Shown: positions 28,422 to 38,698 of the stretch, one piece after another
Numbering within the stretch: position 1 is the first letter of the stretch
Layout of the letters: each line of letters begins with the position of its first letter
Origin: Chara braunii
Taxonomy: Eukaryota; Streptophyta; Charophyceae; Charales; Characeae
NCBI GenBank assembly: GCA_003427395.1
Contig: BFEA01000152.1
Coordinates: 1,950,235-1,988,991, forward strand
Length of the DNA stretch: 38,757 nucleotides
Direction of reading: 5' to 3'
Translations under genes and position numbers: made by a program
The notes under the pieces: generated by a model
Database searches by the model: none
What the model was told of the DNA's origin: nothing
Seen by the model: the letters and a program-made list of their open reading frames with translations, nothing else

Positions 28422-30786
28422 ACCTCACGCCCGGCGCGACTTCCTGATCGGAGTGGAGTGTGGACCTGGAAGTGCAAAAAGGGGTGTGCCAAGGATTTTT
28501 GGGGGAAGTGGGGGAGTCTTAAGGGTATGAATGCAATTAGGCGAACGAGGGGTGCGCGCGCAAGGGTCTCACAGTCTGAAGAGACCGGGACACTGTGGGC
28601 GACGGGTTACGAGAAAATTCCTCCGTGGTGGAGATGGTCCTGAAAAGTTAGGCCGTCGGGGGCCGCCACGTGGCGCAGGCCGCCGCGTACCTGGGTTGGG
28701 CCTTCGGAATTCCGGAGTTCTCTGTGCGCCACTGCGTCAGCAGTTCACGCAAAACGTATTGGGCCAATAGGGGGCTATGGCCGGCCACGAAACGACACTG
28801 AGTTGATGATACGGGAGAAGGAGGCAGAAAAGAGGGAAACTGGTGGTGATCTCAACGAATCCCGGGTGGGTGAAGTGGTAGGTGTGGTTGGGAGAAGGGA
28901 AATCGGAGCACCAAGGGTCGCTAGAGGTGGCACAGTGGAATTCCCGCGGACGTAATCGATTCTCCGTGTAATAGGGGTATCGTGTTCTTATGAGCTCGTT
29001 TATTATAGGGGTGAAATAGTTCGGGTCATAGGATGAGTCTGAGCCCCAAGATCGCATCATGGTATCATCGTTGGTGGGATAGCGCGGGTCAGGCTATCGT
29101 CACCGCGCACGAGCACGTGTAGGGCAGGCAAACTTAGTAACGCCTCAACGTGCTCGTACGGGATGATGGTTCCGCCGCGAATCCTTTTTTGGGTGATCGA
29201 ATCGATGCACGGGAATTCATGTAAGGGCGCGACTCGGATCGCGTTTACACGTGTTCTCGCTCGGCGTTCGCGGGGGCAGACTTCGGATCGTCGATTATGC
29301 AAGTTGTAATCATATCACAACCCCATCGCGGGATAAGCAAAAACGAGAACAAACCCACTATCGGGGCCAGATTCCTATCCCATCTACAGCGACATCAGGT
29401 GCAGGCAAAGGATTCGACATAGACATAACGCAAGGACAGGGATTCTCAGCAAAAAGATAGACAAGCAGTCATAACATCCATACATCCATACATCCACACA
29501 TTCGACAATCATACACATAATGCAAGCATGACGGACATCGCAAGGACAAATGTGAGCAAAAACCCAAGCCCAGATTTCAGAAAGCCGAAACGAAAATAAG
29601 AACGGGCAAACCGCCCGAAGCCGCAATCAAAATGTATGTACACAGATGAAGAGGGGGAAGAAACAAGAAAACAGCGAATCCGGGTCCATCAACCTCAACT
29701 CTCTTTTTCTCTCTCTCTCTCTCCGATGCGGACAGTCCGTCGTCACGCACCAACCCACGAAGTTGTCACCCCGCTTAGCCCTCCCGCACCCGTCGGATTC
29801 GCCCGTGCCCACAGTCCGTCGTGGCCCACGTCAATCCCGCGCGTTNGGCACCAGNCCGTCGGNTCGCCNAACTCCTGCTCTACTCACCTCTTACTTNGCT
29901 CGTGTGCCGACCCTTCCTNATCGCGCAACCCCGAGCTTCCAACAACGGGCTAAGAGAGTTGACTAATCGCGCAACCAAGATTTATAGCGTGCATGCATGC
30001 GCGAAGAACACGGAATTACCAGGACTTAGAGTGAGGATTAGAGAGGGAACGCCTGCGTTNTGCATGATCGNNCGCGGCGTGGGGAACGTAACCCTTCTCC
30101 ACGCATCGATCCGAGCATGCAAGCCGCGGCTNACAAAATTTCAGCAAAAGAAAGAGAGGGAGGGCGGGAGAGACGAAGTGCAAGAAGAGAGATACAGTTA
30201 CAATGGCGCCCGCCCAAAANTACAGTTACACATACGATTAAGGGCGCCCACTAATCAGAGTACCGTTGCAGCCGCATGAAGAAGCGCGTAAACAAAAGGC
30301 GCCGCGNGGCAGGAAAAATTNTANTTACTNAATTCCTAAATTCCTACCTACTGCGAAAAAGCAAAAAGAAGNACGAGTTCCANAAGGAAAGTCCGAAATT
30401 CCGAGAGCCATCGGGGGCTCGGCAAAATTCGAAAAAGATTTAAAAGGAAATTAAAAAAGAACGAAGCAATTTCCCNCGCGATGTCCGCGCCCAAAAAGAT
30501 CGAAACCGAACCNAAAGAAACGACGTCAACATTTATTAATTGCGCNCGCGCGNGGCGTCGCGCCAGACAACCATCCGACCAATCACTCAACCGGCCGCCC
30601 CAAGACACACCTGACCCCGTGCCCGGTCATTCGAAAAAGAAACGACGAAAGAGGACGAAAAAGCGAGGACACTGATGCAATTTTCCACCGATCCCGATCT
30701 CCCGTAATTAGCCCAATCTTCCCAGCTTAGGACCCCTCATTGCAACCGCGCAGAAAATCGCGCGTTACAGAAAGTGGTTCGTCACA
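28419..30786 (-). repeat. 5' LTR of the gypsy element (right copy), about 2368 bp
   Basis: Matches the left LTR. It lacks the terminal eight bases (tgtgacgc) seen at the left copy's outer edge, so its U5 end is truncated at the primer binding site. It shares the Ns of the left copy, except that 30619 and 30623 are called bases where the left copy has N. Confidence 0.95.
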
Positions 30787-30790
30787 CGGT
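30787..30790. other. Target-site duplication CGGT, right
   Basis: Partner of 17573-17576. Confidence 0.75.
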
Positions 30791-31340
30791 TTCTGGTACC
30801 CCACAGACCTTGGGAAATGTGCCCTGGAAAGGTCGGAGGGGCATTTTCACATCGGCGGGCCTTTGTTACCCCCGCCCGGACAGAGATTCCGCTGGCAACA
30901 GAAGGGTAGGGGGGGGAGCATCCCCTCCGCCACCAACAGGGTGTGGAGTGGTGCATCGTGGGGCGGACGTCCCATTGTCCTTCCACCCGTTCCAAGGCAT
31001 GGGGGCAGACAAAAGAGGGGTATCACACAGAACTGCTCGAGGGACGTCCTGTTCCTTTTTCTTTTTTTTTTTTCCCCTCCGAACAGCCCGAGTGGATGCT
31101 AGGGGTACTGATAAGAGCAGGCACCACTAGCATTCCCAGGACGGCCCCATCTATTGGTGGGAAGAAGCACCTGGTGGAAAGCGGGTTCAGCATCCCTGAA
31201 CGTTGTAGTTGTTTGCTTGAACCAACATATCATTGTAATGGCAGCAGGATGCATGGCTCATCTATAGAGAATAAAAGAAATTCGGCCGGTAAAACTGCCT
31301 ACATGACATCCTTTTCTTTTGTTTTTTTTCCTACCCTTAT
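30791..31340. other. Intergenic stretch with T run and repeat-family fragment
   Basis: The T run at 31057-31074, followed by gaacagcccgagtggatgct (31080-31110), resembles the retroposed fragment at 5411-5516. No gene seen. Confidence 0.45.
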
Positions 31341-31342
31341 TG

Positions 31343-31610
31343 CAGCGCAACCTGTCGACCTGTTCCATTCCATAGCAGGTTATGCTGTCTATTACTTCGT
31401 ACCAGCGCCCTTAAACCCTAAACCCTACCCTTCAAACCTCTGGTTTATTACCTCTTTTGTGCCACCATATGCTCAGACTCTGTTGCAGCACAGCCTGTCA
31501 ACCTGTCACCCCCCTAGTAAGTTGTGTTGTCTCTCATTTTGTATTAGTGCCCTTAAATCCTACCCTACAGATGCCTGGTTTATCATCTCTTTTGTGCCAC
31601 AACCTTTTTT
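31343..31610. repeat. Diverged 142-bp tandem duplication with telo-box-like motif
   Basis: cagcgcaacctgtcgacctg at 31343 matches cagcacagcctgtcaacctg at 31485. Both units end in cctctttt- or tctcttttgtgccac. The first unit contains ttaaaccctaaaccctaccc (31410-31430), a short plant-type telomeric motif; the second has a mutated version. Confidence 0.75.
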
Positions 31611-32187
31611 GTAGTCATTGCTGGCTGCGTTGTGTTGTTGTCCTGTTTCAACCTGTGCTGTCCCTGCTCCGAGTCCCATCTTCCTGCCTCATCTCCCTTG
31701 TCCATCTATCGTCTTAAGCCCACAGATGGTTAAACCCTGACCCAGCTCCTTCTGTTACCCCCTTACCGACTACGTTGTCGACAGTTACACAGAGTTCACT
31801 GTGGTGAGGCCTCATGAACTCGGTGTTTGTGTCGCCAGTGATTGTGCAGGAGCCTTCCAGTGTGCTGGGAGGCCTATACGGCTATGTATTGGCACCGTGA
31901 GATGGTTTCCGTACGAGCCTTTTGAGACTGTGATGTCTCAGTCTTACATTCGCCATGCTGTGTTCGAACTGCGCACTTCACACCACGTGACCAATCCCTG
32001 CTGCTGTTCCTCCGGATCCCTGGTTGAGATTCTTAGTTCCTTCGGAAGGGAGTCCATGCTAGGCCGGCATACCGCTCGAGGGCGCGGGAAGAGATGGGTG
32101 AGGGCACAAGGGGGTTGGGGGGGGCCGCGGGGAGGTAGATGAGGAGGGTGAGATGGCGGGGTGGGGGGGCGGCAACATGGAATCGTC
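31611..32187. other. Stretch without a gene
   Basis: G-rich from 32100 to 32170. It lies 3' of the LINE fragment on the minus strand and may include its untranslated tail, but no poly(A) or target duplication was identified. Confidence 0.35.
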
Positions 32188-32886
32188 CTAGACTAGAATG
32201 AAATTGGTTCGTTGGAAGGGGAAGGTGAAATGGTCACGTGGTAGCCGTTGCCATTGGTGTTCTGTGTTCAGCCATGGTTTCCACCTTAGCTGGCTGTGTT
32301 GTTCCAGTTTGCAGAGTCTCTCTGCATTGTCCACCAATATTGAACGGAAGTTCGCTGCAAGGTCGTTACGTTTGGTCTCTTCTGGTTCTTTTGCCAGCAT
32401 TTGTTAAAATTCCTTCCACGCAGCGTGCGTGTTTGCTGTGATCGCTTTGACAACCACGGCTCTTGCCTCCATATATCCAAATGTGTATTGTTTAAATTGA
32501 TGGGCGCACCTCATCCTCCATGCCGCCATCAGCATTGGTAAGCGAGTGGTTTTAAATAGATTAGTCATGAAGCGAGACCACATGGCAGTTTGCGGGGGCA
32601 TTTCTCCCAGGAGGATGGTCTTGAGGTCCCATGGCAGGAGGGTGTCTGTCAGGTAGTTCTATGCCACGTCCCACCATGCCCACAATTGAGCTACCATCGG
32701 GCAGTCCAAGAGGCGATGTTCTAATGTGGCCCAATGTTTGGGGAAGCTTTTCCCGCAGAAGGGACGTCCTGTTCCTATGGTGTGTTCAGCAAGGTTTTTC
32801 AAAAAGCAAACGGCGTCCCCCGCTCCTTCGATGTGGGGTCCCAACCCTGGCCATTTGGCCCCATAGGCAGAAATGAAGGCCCCCAA
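32188..32886 (-). pseudogene. LINE (non-LTR retrotransposon) ORF2 3' end with zinc-binding RT tail
   Basis: One minus-strand frame, broken by stops at 32659 and 32404, encodes first GRPFCGKSFPKHWATLEHRL then LDCPMVAQLWAWW, a C-x2-C ... H ... C pattern of the zinc-binding domain that follows plant LINE reverse transcriptases. It continues with AAWRMRCAHQFKQYTFG, matching the usual AAWR(I)W..RN region. The RT itself is absent upstream, so this is a 5'-truncated, dead copy. The domain call rests on motif layout only. Confidence 0.65.
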
Positions 32887-32889
32887 CGA

Positions 32890-33335
32890 AATACACGACC
32901 CCCACCCTCGCTTGGTAAAGTTTTTTTAAGTTTCTGTGGCACTGTAGAGTCCCCGTGTGTTCCCTATTTCTAATGTCAGGAACCCTAGCTTATGCTAACA
33001 TACGCATCACTGTTGGCGAGAGGATTGTTGTCTCCGTTCCACTTCTCTTTCCATGACATCCCGAACATAAAGCAACGGATGGCTTTAGATGTACTTGTTA
33101 CACCGAAGTAGGAGTTCGTAGTGTACATGCCTGGATTCGAAGTTCATACAAATCAAGAGACGATTTGAGTGATGGGGAAAATTCAAGCACTGGGAATCGG
33201 TGATTTTGTTCAAACATACGGAAATCATAGACTACGATAGAGTCAGGATCATGAACATGTTTCATTATGTTATGCAAAGCAAGAGTAGTGGATTGTGAAG
33301 CGCTCACCGCAGAAACAATAATGATTCAAGCACCC
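32890..33335. other. Intergenic stretch, no gene seen
   Basis: No recognised feature. Confidence 0.4.
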
Positions 33336-33339
33336 TATC

Positions 33340-33383
33340 CAGTGCCAACCCCCACACTCCCTTACCCCTTACCCCTCACCCTA

Positions 33384-33436
<53 letters not shown>

Positions 33437-33563
33437 TTACCCCATTGCCCATTACCCCTTGCCCCATGCCCCATTACCCCATTACCTCTTACCCGATATC
33501 CCCTACCCCATTACCCCATTACCCCTTACCCCCTTAACCTTTACCCCTTACCCCTTACCCCCA
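33340..33563. repeat. Degenerate (TTACCCC)n telomere-like repeat around a 51-C homopolymer
   Basis: ttaccccttacccctcaccc and ctaaacccc lead into C run 33386-33436, followed by many ccccttacccc and ccccattacccc units. The words resemble the C-rich telomere strand (CCCTAAA/CCCCTTA) but are irregular. Confidence 0.8.
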
Positions 33564-33569
33564 ATGTAA

Positions 33570-34990
33570 CTTGATAAAAACCATGACAAAATACCCCTCA
33601 AAGTGGAGTTTCAATTTCGTTGAAAAAATAAAAAATGTCCGTTTTCACGAAGTTGTACTTCTGTGCAGAAAGACTCCTGCGAGGAGCATCAACACGGTTG
33701 CCATTTCAGGCTTTTACATGGACGCAGCAGCAGCTGCGTTGATGACTGTCAAAGCAGCCCTGTGATGCTGGCTCATTAATTGGAGGACGATGCAGACGAT
33801 TGTGAATATGGCATCGTCGTTATCAGCTGTGAGGGCACCAACCACTGGCCCTTCCCAGTCCATTCCTTCGATGATGTGGTCAACCATGGCAAAACCCCTC
33901 TCTTTCCAATATTCCTTCCATGACAGTCATGCACCAAACGCCAGGGATGGACGCCTTCAAACACACCTGCCAGGACAACCCTTTCCCGTCCTCCACTCCC
34001 CGGGGGCACGACTATGGAAGACGTCACGACAAGGTGCACAACCATGCAAGGAGCAATAATGGTACTTTTCGAAACACGGGTTCCGTTGATTTCAGGTTGG
34101 CGAAACTACGCGCACAGTCCACCTTACTTGCATTGTTGAGTGAAACCGCACCCTTCCATGAAGCAGGCAAACCCCCCGCCCCCCCCCCTTCCTCCCAAAA
34201 TAACCTGGTTGGACCCCACACCCTCCATGATGCAGGAGGCCAACCGGGCTCAACGGTCATGAACACTGGCCTGGTCCCTCTCTGTGGCTTGGAACTGCGC
34301 AGCAGTTGGACGCCGCACGTCACACGGCCGGCCGCGGGTTGCCCACCATCATCACACAGCCCGCCCGGACTTTCCTGGAAGACAACCACGTCTACAACGC
34401 GCAAGGGGTTCTCTAGCAAGAGACTTCCCACAAGTTCCCAGAAAAGGAACAAGTGTTGTTCAAATTGTTCTTTCCTTTTCGGGAAACAACACGGCTCGGC
34501 GTTGCCTCGAACAACAGACGCGGTGAGATCCCAGCGGTGTGGGCCTCTCCGCCCTGTGTGGGAAAGCCTGCAACTTTCCGCGCCATTGTGGGTCCAACCC
34601 TTAGCCCCCGACGGCCGGAGAAAAAAAACAAGACCCTACTGCAGCAAAAAAAAAAACGGCAGGTTTGTTGCTCCAGGTTACAATAGGGAAAACTTTCAGT
34701 ATTCGAAAGTGGAGCTCCGCCTGTCTTGTCCCCCATCCAATCCCTGGGTCTCCTTGCCGCTCTCCTTGCCGCAGAGGATGGCCAAATGCGAAGAGATGCG
34801 TCCCCCCCTACCCCCTCAGGATGGCCATTACACTCGAGAACCGCTGTTGCTGCTGTGCAGAACTGAGTGAAAACATCTGCCGCATAGTTTCTCTAACTTG
34901 CTCAACAGTTTGGCCATTTACTGCAGGAGAATGTGGGGTCTAAAAAATTATAGTGCGGAGGTTGTGCGCACGGTAGTGGGGTCCAACCCT
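33570..34990. other. Intergenic stretch, no supported gene
   Basis: Both strands have open frames here. The plus-strand frame 33920-34870 has atypical composition and no domain. On the minus strand between 33780 and 33920 a peptide REGFAMVDHIIEGMDWEGP then VVGALTADNDDAIFTIVC looks protein-like and might be a decayed gene or transposon piece, but I cannot name it. Confidence 0.35.
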
Positions 34991-35004
34991 AAATTGACAA
35001 AGTA

Positions 35005-35340
35005 AAAGTTGCCTTTTCCTGAGCCTGCCTGATAAAATCTCAGGGTACTGGTACCACCCTCTATCCGCTAAAATCTCGGCGTACCTGTACCACTGTCTTT
35101 TGGACAGGAGGTTCGGATGCCTTTCCTCGAGCCTGCCTACTAAAATTTTGGGGTATCCGTACCGCCCTCGGTCTTTTAGAAGGGAGGTTCAGTTGCCTTT
35201 TTTCCTGAGCCTGCCCGTTACAATCTCCTGGTACCGGTACTGGCCTCTGTCTTTGGGAGTGCAGGTTCAAAACACAGGCCGTGAACTTCTTTTTGGTTCT
35301 TTTTTGGGAGTGCAGGTTCAAAACACAGGATGTGAACTAT
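35005..35340. repeat. Degenerate tandem repeats (ctgagcctgcc...ggtac...gtacc)
   Basis: cctgagcctgcc or a variant occurs near 35020, 35130 and 35205, each followed by aaaatct- or ttttgg-like sequence and gtac-rich words. gggagtgcaggttcaaaaca is duplicated at about 35255 and 35307. Confidence 0.65.
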
Positions 35341-35464
35341 TGTTTTTCCTACTTTTTTGTCAAAATTTTGAACTTTTTCAAGTTTTTTGAAGGTTTTTTT
35401 TTTCCATGTTTTTTTTTTTCGCTTTTCCCCTTTTCCATTTTTCACGTTTGCCTTTTTTTTAAAG

Positions 35465-35525
35465 AAGGGGCGACAGCCGTGAGATATCATCATTGAACTG
35501 ACCAGCCCTAGGATATTCATAATTG
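35465..35525 (-). mobile_element. SINE family 1, copy D (body only)
   Basis: The minus strand reads gaatatcctagggctggtca then gttcaatgatgatatctcac, matching the body of the copy at 38186-38335. Flanked by the long T tract. Confidence 0.55.
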
Positions 35526-35532
35526 TTTGTTT

Positions 35533-35534
<2 letters not shown>

Positions 35535-35609
<75 letters not shown>

Positions 35610-35612
35610 TTT

Positions 35613-35642
<30 letters not shown>
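35535..35642. repeat. Poly(T) tract with one GTTTGG interruption
   Basis: About 74 T, then gtttgg, then about 28 T. The same gtttgg precedes the first run, so the block may be duplicated. Confidence 0.95.
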
Positions 35643-35644
<2 letters not shown>

Positions 35645-35645
<1 letters not shown>

Positions 35646-36360
35646 CTTTTTTATCATTTTTCCTTATTCACAGCCAGGAATCGGGCCCGGCGTCCCTTAC
35701 AAAAATGGAAGGTAGGTGGGATCCCCTGAACGGGACATCATCGGCCGAGGTCATAGGGCCCATCCAGTGTGTTGTACCCAGCTATCTGTTGCTGCAATGC
35801 AATATGCACGCAACCAGGCCATGCATCATGCACATACTATTCTCCTATGCACATTCTACCCCAGACGCACTGCATCACCCCACTGTTCTCACCACTTCCA
35901 AATTCTGCCCCGCTACTACAAAACTACAAAAGTACCCCTACTGAACCACAGAAGCAGCATGCCTGTCCTCCAGTTATCAACAAGAAGCAGCAAGCAAAAA
36001 CTTGTACAGCAAACAGCAAACAGCAAACAGCAAACAGCAAACAAGAGGGGAACCAAAGAGACCAAAAGGCCTAGCATACAGAAACTACAACAGAAGGTTC
36101 AAAAAAAAAAAAAAAAAAGCAGAGAACCCAAAGACGAATCAAAGTGGTACGGTCAAAGAAAGAAGGACGAAAATGTCAACTCTGGCGGTTGTCGTTGCCG
36201 TTCCTGAGCTCGAAACAGGTCTGGAAAGCTATCCCAGTGTTGCAGAAACTTCCGCAGAGGTTTCGACTCATATCCCCTACTCTCTGCACTTTCATGGACC
36301 ATTCCGTGGCAACCATCTGTTTGCTAGAGAATTTCACTTCTGCACGAATCATCATCTGAC
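35645..36360. other. Intergenic stretch, no gene seen
   Basis: Contains four to five agcaaac units at 36005-36040 and an A run at 36100-36118. No recognised gene. Confidence 0.4.
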
Positions 36361-36364
36361 CGTT

Positions 36365-36425
36365 TCCAGATTCGTGGGTCTGTATTTCAACAGTTTGTGG
36401 GTGTACCAATTGAGCTAAGCTCGTT
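36365..36425 (-). mobile_element. SINE family 1, copy E (tRNA-like head)
   Basis: The minus strand reads ttagctcaattggtacaccc (A box) then acaaactgttgaaatacaga, the clearest tRNA-like head of the family. The B box is degraded. Confidence 0.65.
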
Positions 36426-36462
36426 GGTACTATTTTTCATGTCTTCACATGGGCGCCCTGAG

Positions 36463-36598
36463 CACAACACACCCTTACTATCGCTGTACCGGACCAGAAA
36501 GATATCTTGTATACATTCGCGATCAGGGTGCGTAGTCTTCCCCCATATACAAGCTATCTTTCCGGCCCTGTGCAGCGAAAATGAGGGTGCATTGTGTG
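36463..36598. repeat. Hairpin with about 52-bp arms, same design as 16630-16762
   Basis: 36463-36514 pairs with 36546-36598 (for example agaaagatatcttgtata with tatacaagctatctttc), with a loop of about 32 bp. ccagaaag and ttgtatacatt are shared with the loop region of the 16.6-kb hairpin. Part of one arm recurs at about 36800-36870. Confidence 0.8.
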
Positions 36599-36614
36599 CG
36601 GGGGACGACAGTGG

Positions 36615-36615
<1 letters not shown>

Positions 36616-36669
<54 letters not shown>

Positions 36670-36670
36670 N

Positions 36671-36760
<90 letters not shown>
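36616..36760. repeat. (CA)n-N-(TC)n compound microsatellite
   Basis: CA units to 36669, one N at 36670, then TC units to 36760. The N marks an unresolved length. Confidence 0.95.
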
Positions 36761-36762
<2 letters not shown>

Positions 36763-36869
36763 CACTGCACAGCAATGTCGCGCGCCATTGCGCTATGTTC
36801 CCCCGAACACAACGCGCACTCGTAACGAATGTATACAAGCTATCTTTCAGCCATAATAAGGGTGCTTTG

Positions 36870-37190
36870 TGTTTGGGCATTCGGGGAATTCCCTGAAGCG
36901 GGCAGTGCGTTCTCAGATGTGCCGCCCGTGCAAGATCTAAACCCGGTTGGCCGTTCCGAGCTTTCAGGAGCCTGTTAACCCAGTCCCTCCAAACCTAAGC
37001 TGTGTCGTGTGACTGTGGCGCTCACGCAAAGAATCTACAGTAACAGGGTGGATGGACTGGTGGTTTACAATGGAGCTACTGTGACCTCAGTGTGAGTATG
37101 GGCGTCGTTCACACCACTAGAAACTGCACTTGAAATGGTCGGTACGAGTACCGTTGCACCACGCCCTAACCTTCTTCCTAAGAAGGAACC
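36870..37190. other. Intergenic stretch, no gene seen
   Basis: No recognised feature. Confidence 0.4.
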
Positions 37191-37199
37191 ACTTGAAAT

Positions 37200-37295
37200 T
37201 GCACTTGAGAGTTCTTCGGCGCTTCTACAACTACACAGAGAAGATTAGCATGGCCCCTGCACAAGGGTGGCACACATAAATCTAGAAATGGTCCA
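37200..37295 (+). pseudogene. U6: U6 snRNA-like sequence
   Basis: acagagaagattagcatggc followed by ccctgcacaagg, then gtggcacacataaatctagaaatggtcc, matches U6 spliceosomal RNA through the ACAGAG box, the AGC-containing stem and the 3' part, with changes (gatgacacgc became gtggcacaca). The 5' stem-loop is only vaguely present (gttcttcggcgctt). There is no T-run terminator after it, so it is likely a pseudogene. Confidence 0.8.
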
Positions 37296-37299
37296 TAGA

Positions 37300-37930
37300 G
37301 TCCTTCTGGAATGATATAGAGAAGTGCGAGGATCCAGGCCCCTCGCCCTGCCCGCCCTAGGTGAAGGCGGACCAAGGCAAATTGATGCCGGGCCTAAGTG
37401 AAGGCTGACATGGGAAGGGCCCGTTAGACTGGTCAGAGGTCAGCGCCTGTAATCACGAGACAGGCCCTGAGGCTGGGCCCTCGGCGCAGTCCGAGTAGGC
37501 TCATACATTGCCTACTGGACCTGCATGAGGCCTCCAGAGCAGCGCAAACGAGAGGAGGACGCGCAGTGCAGAATCTGCAGATATTTTCTGGAATTGGCTG
37601 CTTGCAGCAGCGCTACTGTGTAACAGGGAGACGTGCAGCGCCCAAACAGGAGTCAGCTGCGGTGGCTGAGTGGCTGGCGGCACAAGGACGATTCAGTGGC
37701 GGGGTGTGGAGGCCGGGGAAGAAGGAAGGCAGTGGCGACTCATGGTTCTGACCTGAGGTTCGCGAAGGAAGCCTGTATAAGTCCAGTCTTCAAGCAGCAT
37801 TGGGCGAGTTACATGTGGACACAGAGTCGGCATGTGGATAGGCTAGCACGGTAGAGGTACTAGGAAGTAGATGGGGCGGTCACACTGCAAGTAGGGCTGC
37901 TACATCGTTGTTGTTTTGATTATTGTAGGC
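37300..37930. other. Intergenic stretch, no gene seen
   Basis: A weak tRNA-Ser-like A box (ggtggctgagtggctggcgg) at about 37661 is not followed by a convincing cloverleaf. Confidence 0.35.
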
Positions 37931-38102
37931 GGGTGATGCACTTTCTTTATCAAGAGACTTTCAGTGTATTGTTTCCTCCTCATTGGTGTGCATTTCACTT
38001 TGGTTTTCTGCTTTCAATTTGGCTCAATCATGTTCAGTCTTCTGACTCTTCTGCGATATTTGACAATCTGGATTACAGGTGTTCAAATTGCATGGTTCCT
38101 TG

Positions 38103-38178
38103 CAGAAGATTAGCATGGCTGCTGCGCAAGGATGACACACATGAATGCAGAAATGGCCCAAACAAACAAAAAAAAAAG
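38103..38178 (+). pseudogene. U6: U6 snRNA retropseudogene with A-rich tail
   Basis: gcagaagattagcatggctg then ctgcgcaaggatgacacacatgaatgcagaaatggcccaaa is U6 from just after the ACAGAG box (here degraded) to the 3' end. An A-rich stretch (aaacaaacaaaaaaaaaa) follows, as expected after reverse transcription of an adenylated RNA, and leads straight into a SINE. Confidence 0.8.
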
Positions 38179-38179
38179 G

Positions 38180-38335
38180 CCCACCTATTATGAACTGCTG
38201 AAATACAGATGTGAGCTCAAGTCCAGATGGAACTATTTGAGTGAATTTGTGAATTTCCTGGGGCCGGTCATTTCTATGATGATATCTCAAGGCCATTGCC
38301 CTTTTAAAAGTGAAAATAAATAAATAAATAGGAGC
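38180..38335 (+). mobile_element. SINE family 1, copy F, with (AAAT)n tail
   Basis: gaactgctgaaatacagatg, then agctcaagtccagatggaac (B box), then gaatttcctggggccggtca and atgatgatatctcaaggcca, ending in aaataaataaataaata. This is the most complete body and tail of the family in the window and defines its 3' end. Confidence 0.7.
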
Positions 38336-38695
38336 ACCCTTCCGCCGCACCCCTACCACGTTATCGAGACTGAATCAGGGCCTTGTTCCACACCCCTTGA
38401 AAATTTTGAACCTCAAGTGCAGCACAACGTAGAGCCCGAGATGCAGCCAATTTGCACTAACTAATATCTTGGTGCCAGCGCAGCTCTTGGAATAGCCCTT
38501 GAAGAATGCGTCCTGCGGGGAAGCAACAACAACCGGCCAACCAGGAACGGGAGCACCTCGACCCATGGGGAAGCCACAAGCACCTCAGCCCTGACCTAAC
38601 CTGCCAGACTCCTTTTGCGAGAATTTCAAGTCACTTCCCAGCGTTGACTTGAATTCAAGTGCGGAAATGGATGGCGGCGCAGTAACCGCAGTTGA

Positions 38696-38698
<3 letters not shown>

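Larger units (their letters stand above)
17577..30786 (-). mobile_element. Ty3/gypsy LTR retrotransposon, about 13.2 kb, degenerate, with extra ORFs
   Basis: Two LTRs of about 2.37 kb flank, on the minus strand, gag, protease, RT, RNase H, a PHD-like motif, integrase and three further ORFs. The RT-RNase H-integrase order defines Ty3/gypsy. The ends are TG...CA with TGTGAC/GTCACA and a CGGT target duplication, so this is one insertion. It carries at least ten in-frame stops, two or more frameshifts and an N gap, so this copy is not autonomous. The internal region of about 8.5 kb is long for the superfamily because about 2 kb of ORFs follow integrase. Confidence 0.95.

Noticed and set aside
33360-33570. 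CRISPR-like or regularly spaced array
   Set aside because: The units are simple degenerate heptamers without spacers. No CRISPR array is present anywhere in the window.
33920-34870. 316-codon plus-strand open frame
   Set aside because: No recognisable domain, unusual composition, and runs of C and A that keep it open. The opposite strand looks equally protein-like in part.
37661-37755. tRNA-Ser-like gene
   Set aside because: The A box resembles tRNA-Ser, but the T arm (ggttctgacc) and the acceptor stem do not form.
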